Assembly (NCBI GenBank): GCA_937899145.1
Contig: CALBPW010000280.1
Coordinates: 1 to 7,292, forward strand
Length of the DNA stretch: 7,292 nt
Source: an uncultured Bacteroidota bacterium
GTDB taxonomy: Bacteria; Bacteroidota; Bacteroidia; Bacteroidales; SZUA-534
Direction: 5' to 3'
Shown: one piece after another, positions 1-6,968 of the stretch
Position numbering within the stretch: position 1 is the first letter of the stretch
Layout of the letters: each line of letters begins with the position of its first letter
The notes under the pieces: generated by a model
Database searches by the model: none
The model's input: the letters and a program-made list of their open reading frames with translations, nothing else
Told to the model about the DNA's origin: nothing
Position numbers and translations under genes: made by a program

Positions 1-1637
1 TCGGAAGTTGTTTTTCCCCCGCAAAAATGTAATATTCGTTTCATCCATTCGGCTGGCTGGTTGGCCTCAAATGCCTTAACTTTGTCCAAATAATTATCGG
101 CATCGGCTTCAGTTAAAGCCGCCAACCGCCCCGTTGCCAGCGATGGAGCGGCTTCCGAGCCGGCAATATAAGCCGACAACAAAGCGTCAGACGGTGGATT
201 TCCCATTGGTGGAACAAGGCTGCTCCAATCGTACGAGGTGCTTTTGCGCGTTGTGTTCACCGGCAATCCTTTGCCGATAATAAACAGATTTTCAGGCTTT
301 ACTGTCCATTCTGAAGCCGCGTATTCAATAAATTTGCGAATAGCCAACGGGTGTCTAATTATGCCATACCCAAACTGATTGTAAATTTCCTCAATATCAA
401 CCAAATAAGCATTGCGATAGCTGGCATATCGTTTGGCTGCCGCCATTATTGAGCTGTGTGAAATAATGATTGTTTGGTTGCCCGAAACTGCGTGATTTGT
501 AAATTTTGCTTCGCTGATTTTACTTGCTGATGCAAACGACAAGTTATCAATAATAATCATTTTTGACGCTTCTGTATGGGCAGGAACAACGGCTGTTGCA
601 GCATTTCCGTCAATGTTTAAACTGATACGCAAATTGTGAGTTACATCGTACAATGTGGCGCCTTGCGAAAAATTCATCCCGCTGATTACCACACATTTAT
701 CGGCGTTAGAAGGCGGCAGTTCAAAAATCTGCTGACGGCGGTTTGCAAAATTGAAAGTTGCAGGATAAACAAGTTCGGCGAATGACATTCGTGAGTAGTC
801 GGTTGTTGCTTGCATATCGTTTATACAACTTATTATCAAATTGTTACGAGTAGATAATTTATCCGTTGGAATTGAGGCAGAATATTTTAAAGTTCGGATT
901 CCTGCAAAAATTGTATCAGCAAAAAAGCCGGCAAATTCAACCGTTAAATGGTGCCAACTTGATGAATAGGTGCCCAACGCCATTTTAAAAGCGGCTGACA
1001 ATGAGGCGTCTACATAAACATTTGGCGTTGGAATTGTTTTTGTAACCTTGCCACCCAACGTTAAGGCTGTTGCGTCAAACCAGCCTTCGCCTGCCGTATA
1101 AAGACTATTTTCCTCGCCCGACAGGTATGTTGATGTGTATTGCAAAACGGTATCTATTAAACAATAATCCACGGTATCATAGCCAAAAGCACCACTCGCA
1201 GATAACGTTGAAAGTCGAAAATTTGAAAAATTTGAATTGAACGTAATGAAAACAGCGGCCTCATCAGTTACAAGACTGTAGTGCGGATTTGTTTGATTTT
1301 CAGGGCTGTCATACATTTCCACATCGAAACGTCCATCGTTGCCTTCGGCAAAAAATTCAATGTACCGGCACAAACCCTGCGCTTCGCCATCAATGTGGCA
1401 AGCAATGAGTTTGCCGTTTTGGAAAAGCTGAATATTTTGCGGTTTGTAGTTGCTGATAGGCACGCCTGCCTCTTCCAACTGGCTGCGATAAATCCGGTAA
1501 ATGCCAGTGCGCGGAATGCCAACCCTGTAATATTGTTGCCCAAAATCAATCCAGCTATTAGTAAACTCTTGTGATTCAGCCTCTAATACAGCAAAAATAG
1601 CAATCAATAAAAAAACGAATCGTTTAAAAATTTGCAT
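1..1637 (-). CDS. Gingipain-family (peptidase C25) secreted cysteine peptidase, N-terminal part, cut by the window edge
   Basis: My own reverse-strand translation gives 545 uninterrupted codons from an ATG at 1637-1635 to the window edge, so the gene continues to the left. Residues 1-22 or so form a signal peptide (basic MQIFKR, hydrophobic core, then ESQ). From W29 the motif SWIDFGQQYYRV...GIYRI is typical of the N-terminal region of large Bacteroidota C25 proteins. About 350 residues of predicted beta-rich sequence follow. The C25 domain begins near residue 385 and shows RYASYRNAYLVDIEEIYNQF, then LAIRKFIEY, FIIGKG (GKG at 455-457), PPSDALL (481-487), TGRLAALTEADADNYLDKV from about 501, and WMKRILHFCGG ending at 541. 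In gingipains the catalytic His and Cys lie further on, so activity cannot be judged here. GKG stands where gingipains and PorU have GDG. Family members are usually exported by the T9SS and often end in a sorting domain, but that end is outside the window. It could be a protease, an adhesin-like member or a sortase-like PorU relative; the GKG form argues against PorU. The gene diverges from pssA. Confidence 0.85.
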   Translation of the reverse strand, partial: MQIFKRFVFLLIAIFAVLEAESQEFTNSWIDFGQQYYRVGIPRTGIYRIYRSQLEEAGVPISNYKPQNIQLFQNGKLIACHIDGEAQGLCRYIEFFAEGNDGRFDVEMYDSPENQTNPHYSLVTDEAAVFITFNSNFSNFRLSTLSASGAFGYDTVDYCLIDTVLQYTSTYLSGEENSLYTAGEGWFDATALTLGGKVTKTIPTPNVYVDASLSAAFKMALGTYSSSWHHLTVEFAGFFADTIFAGIRTLKYSASIPTDKLSTRNNLIISCINDMQATTDYSRMSFAELVYPATFNFANRRQQIFELPPSNADKCVVISGMNFSQGATLYDVTHNLRISLNIDGNAATAVVPAHTEASKMIIIDNLSFASASKISEAKFTNHAVSGNQTIIISHSSIMAAAKRYASYRNAYLVDIEEIYNQFGYGIIRHPLAIRKFIEYAASEWTVKPENLFIIGKGLPVNTTRKSTSYDWSSLVPPMGNPPSDALLSAYIAGSEAAPSLATGRLAALTEADADNYLDKVKAFEANQPAEWMKRILHFCGGKTTS

Positions 1638-1677
1638 TCCAATCGCCTTTATAAATTGCGCTAATTTAAACATTTGA

Positions 1678-1685
1678 CAAAGTTA
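1678..1685 (-). promoter_or_regulatory. Bacteroidota -7 promoter box (TAnnTTTG) for the C25 peptidase gene
   Basis: Read on the minus strand the box is TAACTTTG, an exact match to the Bacteroidota -7 consensus TAnnTTTG. It lies about 40 bases upstream of the peptidase ATG, which would give a leader of roughly 30-35 bases. I see no convincing TTTG or TTG -33 element at the expected 19-21 base spacing, so the call rests on the -7 box and its position. Confidence 0.5.
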
Positions 1686-1742
1686 AATGCAGTTTTTTTG
1701 GTAAATAGCCGATTGCAAATGTCGAAAGAATTGGCTAATTGC

Positions 1743-1750
1743 TACTTTTG
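1743..1750 (+). promoter_or_regulatory. Bacteroidota -7 promoter box (TAnnTTTG) for pssA
   Basis: TACTTTTG matches TAnnTTTG exactly and ends 22 bases before the pssA ATG, so transcription would start about 15 bases before the start codon and the leader would be very short. The -33 element is weak: the nearest TTG triplets (1713-1715 and 1731-1733) are at the wrong distance. The stretch before the ATG has no Shine-Dalgarno motif and is A-rich, as is usual in this phylum. Confidence 0.5.
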
Positions 1751-1772
1751 CGAAATTTAAACACGCTGAAAA

Positions 1773-2510
1773 ATGTCAGAAAAAAAATTTTTATCGTTTG
1801 TTCCAAATTCAATAACGATGATGAACGCACTTTCGGGCTGCGTTTCAATAGTTTTTGCATTTACTGGTAATTTAACAATATCCGGATTATTTATATTGAT
1901 TGCTGCTGTTTTCGATTTCTTCGATGGTATGGCCGCACGGTTGCTGCATGTATCGTCGGCAATAGGAAAAGAACTTGACTCGCTTGCCGATGATATTAGC
2001 TTTGGCGTTGCTCCGTCAGCAATCGCGTTTATGCTTATTAATCAATTGCTTAATCCGAACAACACACCATTTTCAGAGCTTCCGGCAGGCACTGTTTTGC
2101 TATGTTTAGTACCATTTGTAATGGCAGCTTTTTCAGCATTGCGCCTTGCAAAATTCAACCTCGACGAGCGCCAAACCGACAAATTTATTGGAGTGCCGAC
2201 ACCTGCAAATGCAATGCTTTGGGCATCAATGCCATTTATCATAAAATATAACACCGACGGTTTTTTTGCAAGCTACATCATCACGCCCGAAGTGCTATTG
2301 CCACTTTGCGTTGTAATGTCGCTATTGCTTGTTTGTGAATTGCCACTTATCTCGCTGAAATTCAAAACTTGGGGCTTTGCCGAAAACAAAATTCGCTACA
2401 TCTTTTTAGCAATTTGCGTTGTGCTTATCGCAACTATGCAATTTGCCGCAATACCAGCCATTTTAGCCGTTTATGTGGTTATTTCGATAATCGGAAGAAA
2501 TAAGTTTTAA
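1773..2510 (+). CDS. pssA: CDP-diacylglycerol--serine O-phosphatidyltransferase (phosphatidylserine synthase)
   Basis: This integral membrane enzyme joins CDP-diacylglycerol and L-serine to give phosphatidylserine and CMP; decarboxylation by Psd then yields phosphatidylethanolamine, but no psd gene is in the window. The CDP-alcohol phosphatidyltransferase signature DGxxAR(x8)GxxxDxxxD is complete: D51, G52, A55, R56, G65, D69 and D73, with the usual extra acidic D48 before it. The following ISFGVAPS (75-82) is also typical of the PssA branch, as is PNSITMMNALSG (11-22) near the start. Several hydrophobic segments (about 22-48, 78-92, 104-124, 175-197 and 208-240) fit a multi-pass inner-membrane protein. 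At 245 residues the length is normal for this type of PssA. The ATG at 1773 is chosen because a short MSEKKF start leads straight into the conserved region and follows a TAnnTTTG box. It appears to be transcribed alone, diverging from the peptidase gene and converging on the FKBP gene. Confidence 0.96.
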   Translation: MSEKKFLSFVPNSITMMNALSGCVSIVFAFTGNLTISGLFILIAAVFDFFDGMAARLLHVSSAIGKELDSLADDISFGVAPSAIAFMLINQLLNPNNTPFSELPAGTVLLCLVPFVMAAFSALRLAKFNLDERQTDKFIGVPTPANAMLWASMPFIIKYNTDGFFASYIITPEVLLPLCVVMSLLLVCELPLISLKFKTWGFAENKIRYIFLAICVVLIATMQFAAIPAILAVYVVISIIGRNKF

Positions 2511-2530
2511 AGGTTGAGAGGGCAGGGGAA

Positions 2531-2569
2531 GTTTGACAAGTTGAATGGGTTTAATATGTTTGGCAAGTT
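2531..2569. repeat. Imperfect 12-base direct repeat in the pssA/FKBP convergent spacer
   Basis: GTTTGACAAGTT (2531-2542) recurs as GTTTGGCAAGTT (2558-2569) with one mismatch and a 27-base offset. It lies in the 91-base spacer between the two convergent stop codons. I see no stable GC-rich hairpin with a T-run in this spacer, so no clear intrinsic terminator for either gene. The repeat may be decayed intergenic sequence; no function is implied. Confidence 0.4.
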
Positions 2570-2582
2570 TAAAATTCAAGCC

Positions 2583-2603
2583 TAATTCATAATTCACAAT
2601 TCT
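2583..2603. repeat. Three-copy heptamer tandem repeat (TAATTCA-like)
   Basis: Three consecutive 7-base units, TAATTCA, TAATTCA and CAATTCT, run from the spacer into the last codon: the third unit overlaps the TAG stop of the FKBP gene (2602-2604 on the minus strand). Read on the other strand the motif has the form of GAATTGTGAATTATGAATTA. From memory, similar AATTC heptamer strings are common between genes in Bacteroidota genomes, but I cannot verify copies elsewhere from this window. Confidence 0.5.
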
Positions 2604-3762
2604 ACTCCACTACGTCCAAAATTTCGACATCAAAAACCACATCGGCATCAGCAGGTAAGCCAATTTGCAAGCCATCGGCGCCAAATGCTAAATTATGCGG
2701 GACAAGTAGTTGGAAACGCGCACCAAGCCGCATCAGTAGCGAGGCTTCTTCCCAACCATCTATAACTATTCCGGCGCCAACAGGATAACGAATCGGCGAC
2801 TCGCGCTTAACTGACGAATCGAACAAGTTGTTGTTGTAAAAGGCTGAATAATGGGCTGTTACAATATTGTCGCGTTCAATCGGTTTTCCATATCCGGGCT
2901 CAAATACAATGTATCGCAACCCCGATGCGGTAGTTATTGTGTCAAGTCCTGCTGCATTCCATTTCTCAACTTTTACTTCGCGAGATATGCGCACCATTTC
3001 AATATCGAGTGTAACATCGGTTTTGGGCGGAATGCGATTTGCGTAGCCCGCGCCGCCAAAAGCCAATTGTTGCGGGATAATAAACCGATATTTTGAACCT
3101 TCGGGCATCAGCAGAAGCGCGCTGTCCATACCCTCAAAAGTTTCGCCTTTGCCAGCAGTAAAACGCCGAGGGTTGCGCGAGTGCTGCGTTGAAGTATAAA
3201 TTTCGCCATCGGGCAACCAGCCTGTGTAGTGGATATAAACATTGTCGCCTCTATTGGGAAGTTTGCCGTTGCCGGCTTTCACACAATAATATTTGATGCC
3301 ATTTGGCAGTTTTTGCATTTTTAATCCTTTTGTGCTGAATGGCTCAATTGGCGGAAAACTATCTACTTGAATCAGTTTTAAATCGAAATGTAAGGTTGAG
3401 TTTTTTGGAATATCAGGCAACTCAAAATCGCCATAGCCCAAGGCTGGGGGCACAATCAATTTAATTTGTCCGCCTTCGCCAATCATTGGCAGAGCCTCTT
3501 CCCAAGCCTTTATTAGTTGACCTTGCCCCATCCAAACATCAATGTTGCCACTGCCCTCGGTTGAGGCAAAAATGAAGCCATCGGCAAGTGTGCCTGTATA
3601 TTCAACCCAAACGCGGCATCCTCGTTGCGGATGTTTATCATTGCCTTGCTTGACTATTTGATATTGAAGTCCGCTACGGGTGGTTGCGTATTGTGCGAAA
3701 GCTGTTGCGGCAAACAGCATTACGCATAAAACGGATGTTATAATCTTATTGAAAACCAACAT
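2602..3762 (-). CDS. Exported triple-domain FKBP-type peptidyl-prolyl cis-trans isomerase
   Basis: The protein has 386 residues from the ATG at 3762-3760. The frame stays open to a TTG at 3795, but the ATG gives a compact signal peptide (MLVFNK, hydrophobic core, TAFA|Q with cleavage after residue 23) and is preferred. Three FKBP domains follow, at about 29-133, 149-259 and 279-386. FKBPs catalyse proline cis-trans isomerisation and can act as chaperones; this one should work in the periplasm or at the outer membrane. Compared with human FKBP12, domain 1 keeps the counterparts of Tyr26 (Y55), Phe36 (F65), Trp59 (W87) and Tyr82 (Y110) but has A66 for Asp37. Domain 2 keeps Y179 but has Y189 and T190 for Phe36-Asp37, M212 for Trp59 and F235 for Tyr82. 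Domain 3 keeps Y305, F314, D315 and W337, with F360 for Tyr82. Domains 1 and 3 may therefore be active and domain 2 mainly structural. There is no lipobox, unlike GldI-type FKBP lipoproteins. It lies 136 bases downstream of the DUF5723-like gene, so it may have its own promoter or be read through from that operon. Confidence 0.92.
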   Translation of the reverse strand: MLVFNKIITSVLCVMLFAATAFAQYATTRSGLQYQIVKQGNDKHPQRGCRVWVEYTGTLADGFIFASTEGSGNIDVWMGQGQLIKAWEEALPMIGEGGQIKLIVPPALGYGDFELPDIPKNSTLHFDLKLIQVDSFPPIEPFSTKGLKMQKLPNGIKYYCVKAGNGKLPNRGDNVYIHYTGWLPDGEIYTSTQHSRNPRRFTAGKGETFEGMDSALLLMPEGSKYRFIIPQQLAFGGAGYANRIPPKTDVTLDIEMVRISREVKVEKWNAAGLDTITTASGLRYIVFEPGYGKPIERDNIVTAHYSAFYNNNLFDSSVKRESPIRYPVGAGIVIDGWEEASLLMRLGARFQLLVPHNLAFGADGLQIGLPADADVVFDVEILDVVE

Positions 3763-3898
3763 AATAACGATTGTGAAATTATTTATGTTCGTCAATATTT
3801 ATTCTCTAAATATCGAAAACGCAGATTTTGTGAGATTAGTGCAATTCTGACAATAATTGAATTATTTTGTTTATAACCAATTGTTTATGATTTAAGAC
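3763..3898. other. AT-rich spacer upstream of the FKBP gene, with a 15-base palindrome at 3852-3866
   Basis: This spacer separates the end of the three-gene outer-membrane unit from the FKBP gene. It holds a perfect inverted repeat, AATAATT-G-AATTATT (3852-3858, 3859, 3860-3866), made only of A/T apart from its centre. That is too weak for a standard intrinsic terminator but could be an operator. No exact TAnnTTTG box exists here on the minus strand; the nearest is a 6-of-8 match (TAATTTCA) shortly before the FKBP ATG. I see no RNA gene. Confidence 0.35.
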
Positions 3899-5347
3899 TT
3901 AGAAATCAGAATATGCGTTAATCATCGGCTTATTGTGGTAGCCTTTCGCGCCAAAAATCAAATTAAGACCGATTGCCAAATTGAAATCGGCGGTGTTGTT
4001 TGGCAAAACAGCCGAATCGTCGTCTGATTTTATTTTCCGATATGTTATTGGAACATAATCAGTTAGCATATACAATTGTAATGGTCCCATATTTACTGAC
4101 CAGCCGAAATTGGCGGTTAAGTGTCCCTTCACGTTGAAGTCGAGTCCTGTCATCAGCGAGAAACATTTGTATGGATTGACGTTGACCGACAAGTCGAAAT
4201 CTTGTGTGGCGGTGTTGTTGAGTATGGTTGTTCGCGATAGCAAACCAATTGTAAGATAATGACTTGGCGTATAAGCACCGCTGATGTAGATGCTTGGATT
4301 AAGCATTGTTGTAAACGATTTTGTACTGAGTTTTGGAGACATACAGTTTTCAACGCTATCTCTTATTTCGTCGAAAGCACCTTCATAATCAACATCTTTC
4401 AAATCGTTCAAGTCAAGTTTTAAACCATCAAATTTGTAGCTGCCTTTTGTGTGTATCGAGTTGAGCTTGTTAGTCCAAACGATGAAGCCCAAATCGTTGA
4501 CCGCAGCTGAAATGCTGAAGTTATCGTTTATCTTGTAATCGAACCCTAAATCGATGGCTGCGCCCGGATTGTGCATAAAAGGTATTGACAGATTCACAAT
4601 ATCCTTCGTTTTTAAATCTTCTGTTTCAATCGAGTCAAGTTTGGCGGTTCCGTCTTCTTTTTCGTAGATGGCCAAAGTTGGCACTGAAGCGTGTATATCG
4701 CCGTCAAACTCCACTTGCCATTGGTCGCGCGAAGTTGTTATCTGGAATTTTGAAATGTCGGTTTTTACGACTCCAATGCCAGACAGGTACTTGAGTCGTC
4801 CACCGACAGTCATTTGCTCGGTGATGTGGTGTGAGTAGCCGGCTGAGATTTCATGAAATGCCTTAACATTGGCGCGTAAATGCGAGAAGTTGAGAGTCGA
4901 GCCATCGGCAAGCCCGTCGTCAAGCATGTCGAAGATGGCGTTGGGCAGACCAATGTTGGCTTGCAAGCGTTCGTTGATGGATATTGTCCAATAACCGTTG
5001 CCACTGCGCCAGCCGATTCCTAACAAAGTAACATTCGCTTCAGGACGCAGGCGCAATCCTTTTTTGAAGCGCTTGTTGATGTCGGAATAACTGAATTCCT
5101 GCTCTATCGGGGTGTGCCATTTCCCGTTTTTCTCTTGCAGAAGTTCTTTCAAAATCAAGTTTGTTTCAAGTTGAAAACCGGCACTTCCCGGCAATGCCGC
5201 ATAACCGTTGCAACGCGGTTGGCGCGCCACATTCAATGTAGCGGTTTGCGGAATGTTCTCCATATAATATAGCGACATCGGCATTTGAGCCATTGCCGCA
5301 TGTGCCAGCAACATAGTAAATATCGGTGTTAAAATATATTTCTTCAT
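3899..5347 (-). CDS. Predicted outer-membrane beta-barrel protein, DUF5723-like
   Basis: The protein has 482 residues with a clear signal peptide (MKKYILTPIF...HAAMA, cleavage near residue 20-21). The mature start, with SLYYMENIPQTATLNVARQP followed by NGYAALPG, resembles the N-terminal pattern of DUF5723 proteins, in which an NPA-type motif is followed by a short LP segment. Alternating polar and hydrophobic strands fill the rest, for example YWTISINERLQANIGLP, VGGRLKYLSGIG and FSISAAVNDLGFIVW. The C-terminal part (CFSLMTGLDFNV, ANFGWSVNMGPLQLYMLTDYVP, FNLAIGLNLIFG) is typical of the family's final strands. It ends in a polar tail of about 15 residues after the last strand rather than in a terminal-strand aromatic. 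The family is known only as outer-membrane barrels of Bacteroidota, with some similarity in layout to PorP/SprF; no substrate is known. Its ATG starts 2 bases after the stop codon of the upstream lipoprotein gene, which suggests translational coupling and joint function. The family call is from memory of the sequence pattern. Confidence 0.75.
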   Translation of the reverse strand: MKKYILTPIFTMLLAHAAMAQMPMSLYYMENIPQTATLNVARQPRCNGYAALPGSAGFQLETNLILKELLQEKNGKWHTPIEQEFSYSDINKRFKKGLRLRPEANVTLLGIGWRSGNGYWTISINERLQANIGLPNAIFDMLDDGLADGSTLNFSHLRANVKAFHEISAGYSHHITEQMTVGGRLKYLSGIGVVKTDISKFQITTSRDQWQVEFDGDIHASVPTLAIYEKEDGTAKLDSIETEDLKTKDIVNLSIPFMHNPGAAIDLGFDYKINDNFSISAAVNDLGFIVWTNKLNSIHTKGSYKFDGLKLDLNDLKDVDYEGAFDEIRDSVENCMSPKLSTKSFTTMLNPSIYISGAYTPSHYLTIGLLSRTTILNNTATQDFDLSVNVNPYKCFSLMTGLDFNVKGHLTANFGWSVNMGPLQLYMLTDYVPITYRKIKSDDDSAVLPNNTADFNLAIGLNLIFGAKGYHNKPMINAYSDF

Positions 5348-5349
5348 GG

Positions 5350-6957
5350 CTATTCGTTTGTGTATTTGCCGATTAATTCAATTGCTATCCTCATATCTAT
5401 CCCATAATCTTTATATAGGCGGAAGTATTTATCGGGCATGTCGTTTGTCGATACGGTATTGGCCATTATCAGATACTTGACATCGCCCTCTGAGCATTTT
5501 TTGATTTTTTCGTTGTCGAAAATGGCTTCGGTTTCCGACACAGCCCGCTCCGACACCCGTAAATCTTTATCGAATTTTGGCATTTGCCATAGTTTCTTCT
5601 GTTTTGGGAATAACGAATCGACGATGCTGTAATTTTTGTCAACCAAGTAACCTTGCGAGTAGAAAGCAAATGGGAGTCCGTTGCTAAACTTCATTGCTAC
5701 AATCATGGTGTCAATATATTTGACATTGTCTTCGTCCAATATTAAATCGTTGAAAATGAATTCGAAAGTATCTTGCCGGTTAAGGTTGTCGACTTTTGCC
5801 CAAAACGGAATGAAAACATTTACGGTAACGTCAAGTTCGGTTTCGGGGGTGATGAAATTTTCTTGCACTTCGCCTTTTGGGTTCGATACTATCTTTAAAT
5901 TATACTTGTAATCTACTGGCGACGAGTTTAATAGCACGTCAACATTGGAGTTTGTTGAGTCGAGAAGATAGGAGTTTGATTTTGGTGTGTTGCCGTTTGA
6001 ATTATAGTCGGTGTATGCGATTTGATCAACAAAAACTGTGTTGCTGTCCATAAATTCGATTTGCAAGGTGTCGCCACCGGCCGACACAAGTCGCATATTC
6101 TCCATTGACAGGTCGAAGGGTGTGCCGGTTAGGTTATCAACATCAAGTTTGATGTGCATACCCTTCATGTGGACGCTGCGTGGCACATCAAATTCAGTGA
6201 AAAACTTGATATTGGAATCGTCGTCGTTGTTAACCACCTCGCGGGTTCCGAAGAATCCGAAGGCGATTTTTGGTGTTATGTCGTCCATTTTTATGGCGAT
6301 ATTGAAGTCGTTGGTTGCCGTTTTTGTGCACGTTCCAACCATCTGCAATTTGCAGATTATCAAACTTGAATCGCCTGAATGAGTAGGCTTCATCAAGTAT
6401 CCGCTAAGGTCGTAGCTTTTGTCAAGTCCTTCGCTTATTGTCCAATTGTCGCTAAAAATTTTGCCGTTGTCAGTCAGCTCGTTAAAAGTGATGGTGGCAA
6501 TGCCAGAAACCGGCAGAGCGCCTATTTTCAGACTGAGTGTTGCGCCATTGAGGCAGATGGAGTCGATGCGAATTGTTGAGTCAGAGTTTAATTTGTGCGG
6601 GAAATTCAATTCTTGGTCAAAACTTGTTTGCGCCACAGTTGGCAGTGGCAAGCTGTAATTGTCGTCGTAGGCGCCGATGCCCAATATTGAGTTCCATTTG
6701 AGTTGATAATCAGTAGTATAATCGACATATAACCAGCCGTTTTCATCAGCTGTTATTTTAGTTTGTTGCGATTTTTTTTCAACTAATGATAGCGAATTGA
6801 AAATGCTCACATAGTCGGCGGTAACGTTGAACACTGGCGAAGCAAAGTTAAGCGACCGGTTGTAAGTCGGGTCATCAAGAGTTACTTCGTCTTTCATGCA
6901 GCCGGCAATTGTCAGTAAACAGGATGCAAGCAGTGCTGATGTTTTTAATGTATTCAT
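5350..6957 (-). CDS. Predicted surface-exposed lipoprotein of unknown function
   Basis: The protein has 535 residues and begins with a lipoprotein signal: a hydrophobic stretch ending in TIAGC, with C20 as the lipidated cysteine. The next residues, M21 K22 D23 E24, place a Lys plus two acidic residues right after the cysteine. This fits the lipoprotein export signal described in Capnocytophaga and other Bacteroidota, which sends lipoproteins to the cell surface. The rest is Asp/Asn-rich and predicted mostly beta, with no catalytic motif that I recognise. Segments such as NGWLYVDYTTDYQL, IRIDSICLNGATLSLKI, SYDLSGYLM and FGFFG recall, from memory, a widespread unnamed family of Bacteroidota lipoproteins with the same order of motifs. 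It sits between the OmpA-family gene (11-base gap) and the DUF5723-like barrel gene (2-base gap), so it probably works with them, perhaps as the external part of a barrel complex. The ATG at 6957-6955 is the natural start, as it leads directly into the signal peptide. No function is assigned. Confidence 0.85.
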   Translation of the reverse strand: MNTLKTSALLASCLLTIAGCMKDEVTLDDPTYNRSLNFASPVFNVTADYVSIFNSLSLVEKKSQQTKITADENGWLYVDYTTDYQLKWNSILGIGAYDDNYSLPLPTVAQTSFDQELNFPHKLNSDSTIRIDSICLNGATLSLKIGALPVSGIATITFNELTDNGKIFSDNWTISEGLDKSYDLSGYLMKPTHSGDSSLIICKLQMVGTCTKTATNDFNIAIKMDDITPKIAFGFFGTREVVNNDDDSNIKFFTEFDVPRSVHMKGMHIKLDVDNLTGTPFDLSMENMRLVSAGGDTLQIEFMDSNTVFVDQIAYTDYNSNGNTPKSNSYLLDSTNSNVDVLLNSSPVDYKYNLKIVSNPKGEVQENFITPETELDVTVNVFIPFWAKVDNLNRQDTFEFIFNDLILDEDNVKYIDTMIVAMKFSNGLPFAFYSQGYLVDKNYSIVDSLFPKQKKLWQMPKFDKDLRVSERAVSETEAIFDNEKIKKCSEGDVKYLIMANTVSTNDMPDKYFRLYKDYGIDMRIAIELIGKYTNE

Positions 6958-6968
6958 ATTCAGTATAT

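Noticed and set aside
1268..1574. Frames on both strands (1268-1549 minus, 1281-1574 plus) near the start of the peptidase gene
   Set aside because: Both overlap the continuous 545-codon C25 reading frame, which has a signal peptide and family motifs; these are shadows.
1..1637. Frameshift or pseudogene in the C25 peptidase gene
   Set aside because: I translated the whole stretch codon by codon and found no stop or loss of family pattern; the gene is only cut by the window edge.
2042..2254. Minus-strand frame inside pssA
   Set aside because: It begins within the conserved enzyme gene, has no signal or motif, and is explained as an antisense shadow.
2511..2601. Bidirectional intrinsic terminator between pssA and the FKBP gene
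   Set aside because: Expected in a convergent spacer, but I find no GC-rich stem followed by a T-run on either strand.
3899..5347. Identification of the barrel as PorP/SprF
   Set aside because: The N-terminal and C-terminal patterns fit DUF5723 better, and the protein is longer than usual PorP/SprF proteins.
6038..6382. A 114-codon plus-strand frame, with others nearby (6154-6369, 6379-6579, 6419-6658), opposite the lipoprotein gene
   Set aside because: They overlap each other and lie entirely antisense to a well-supported gene with a signal peptide and operon context; none gives a recognisable protein.
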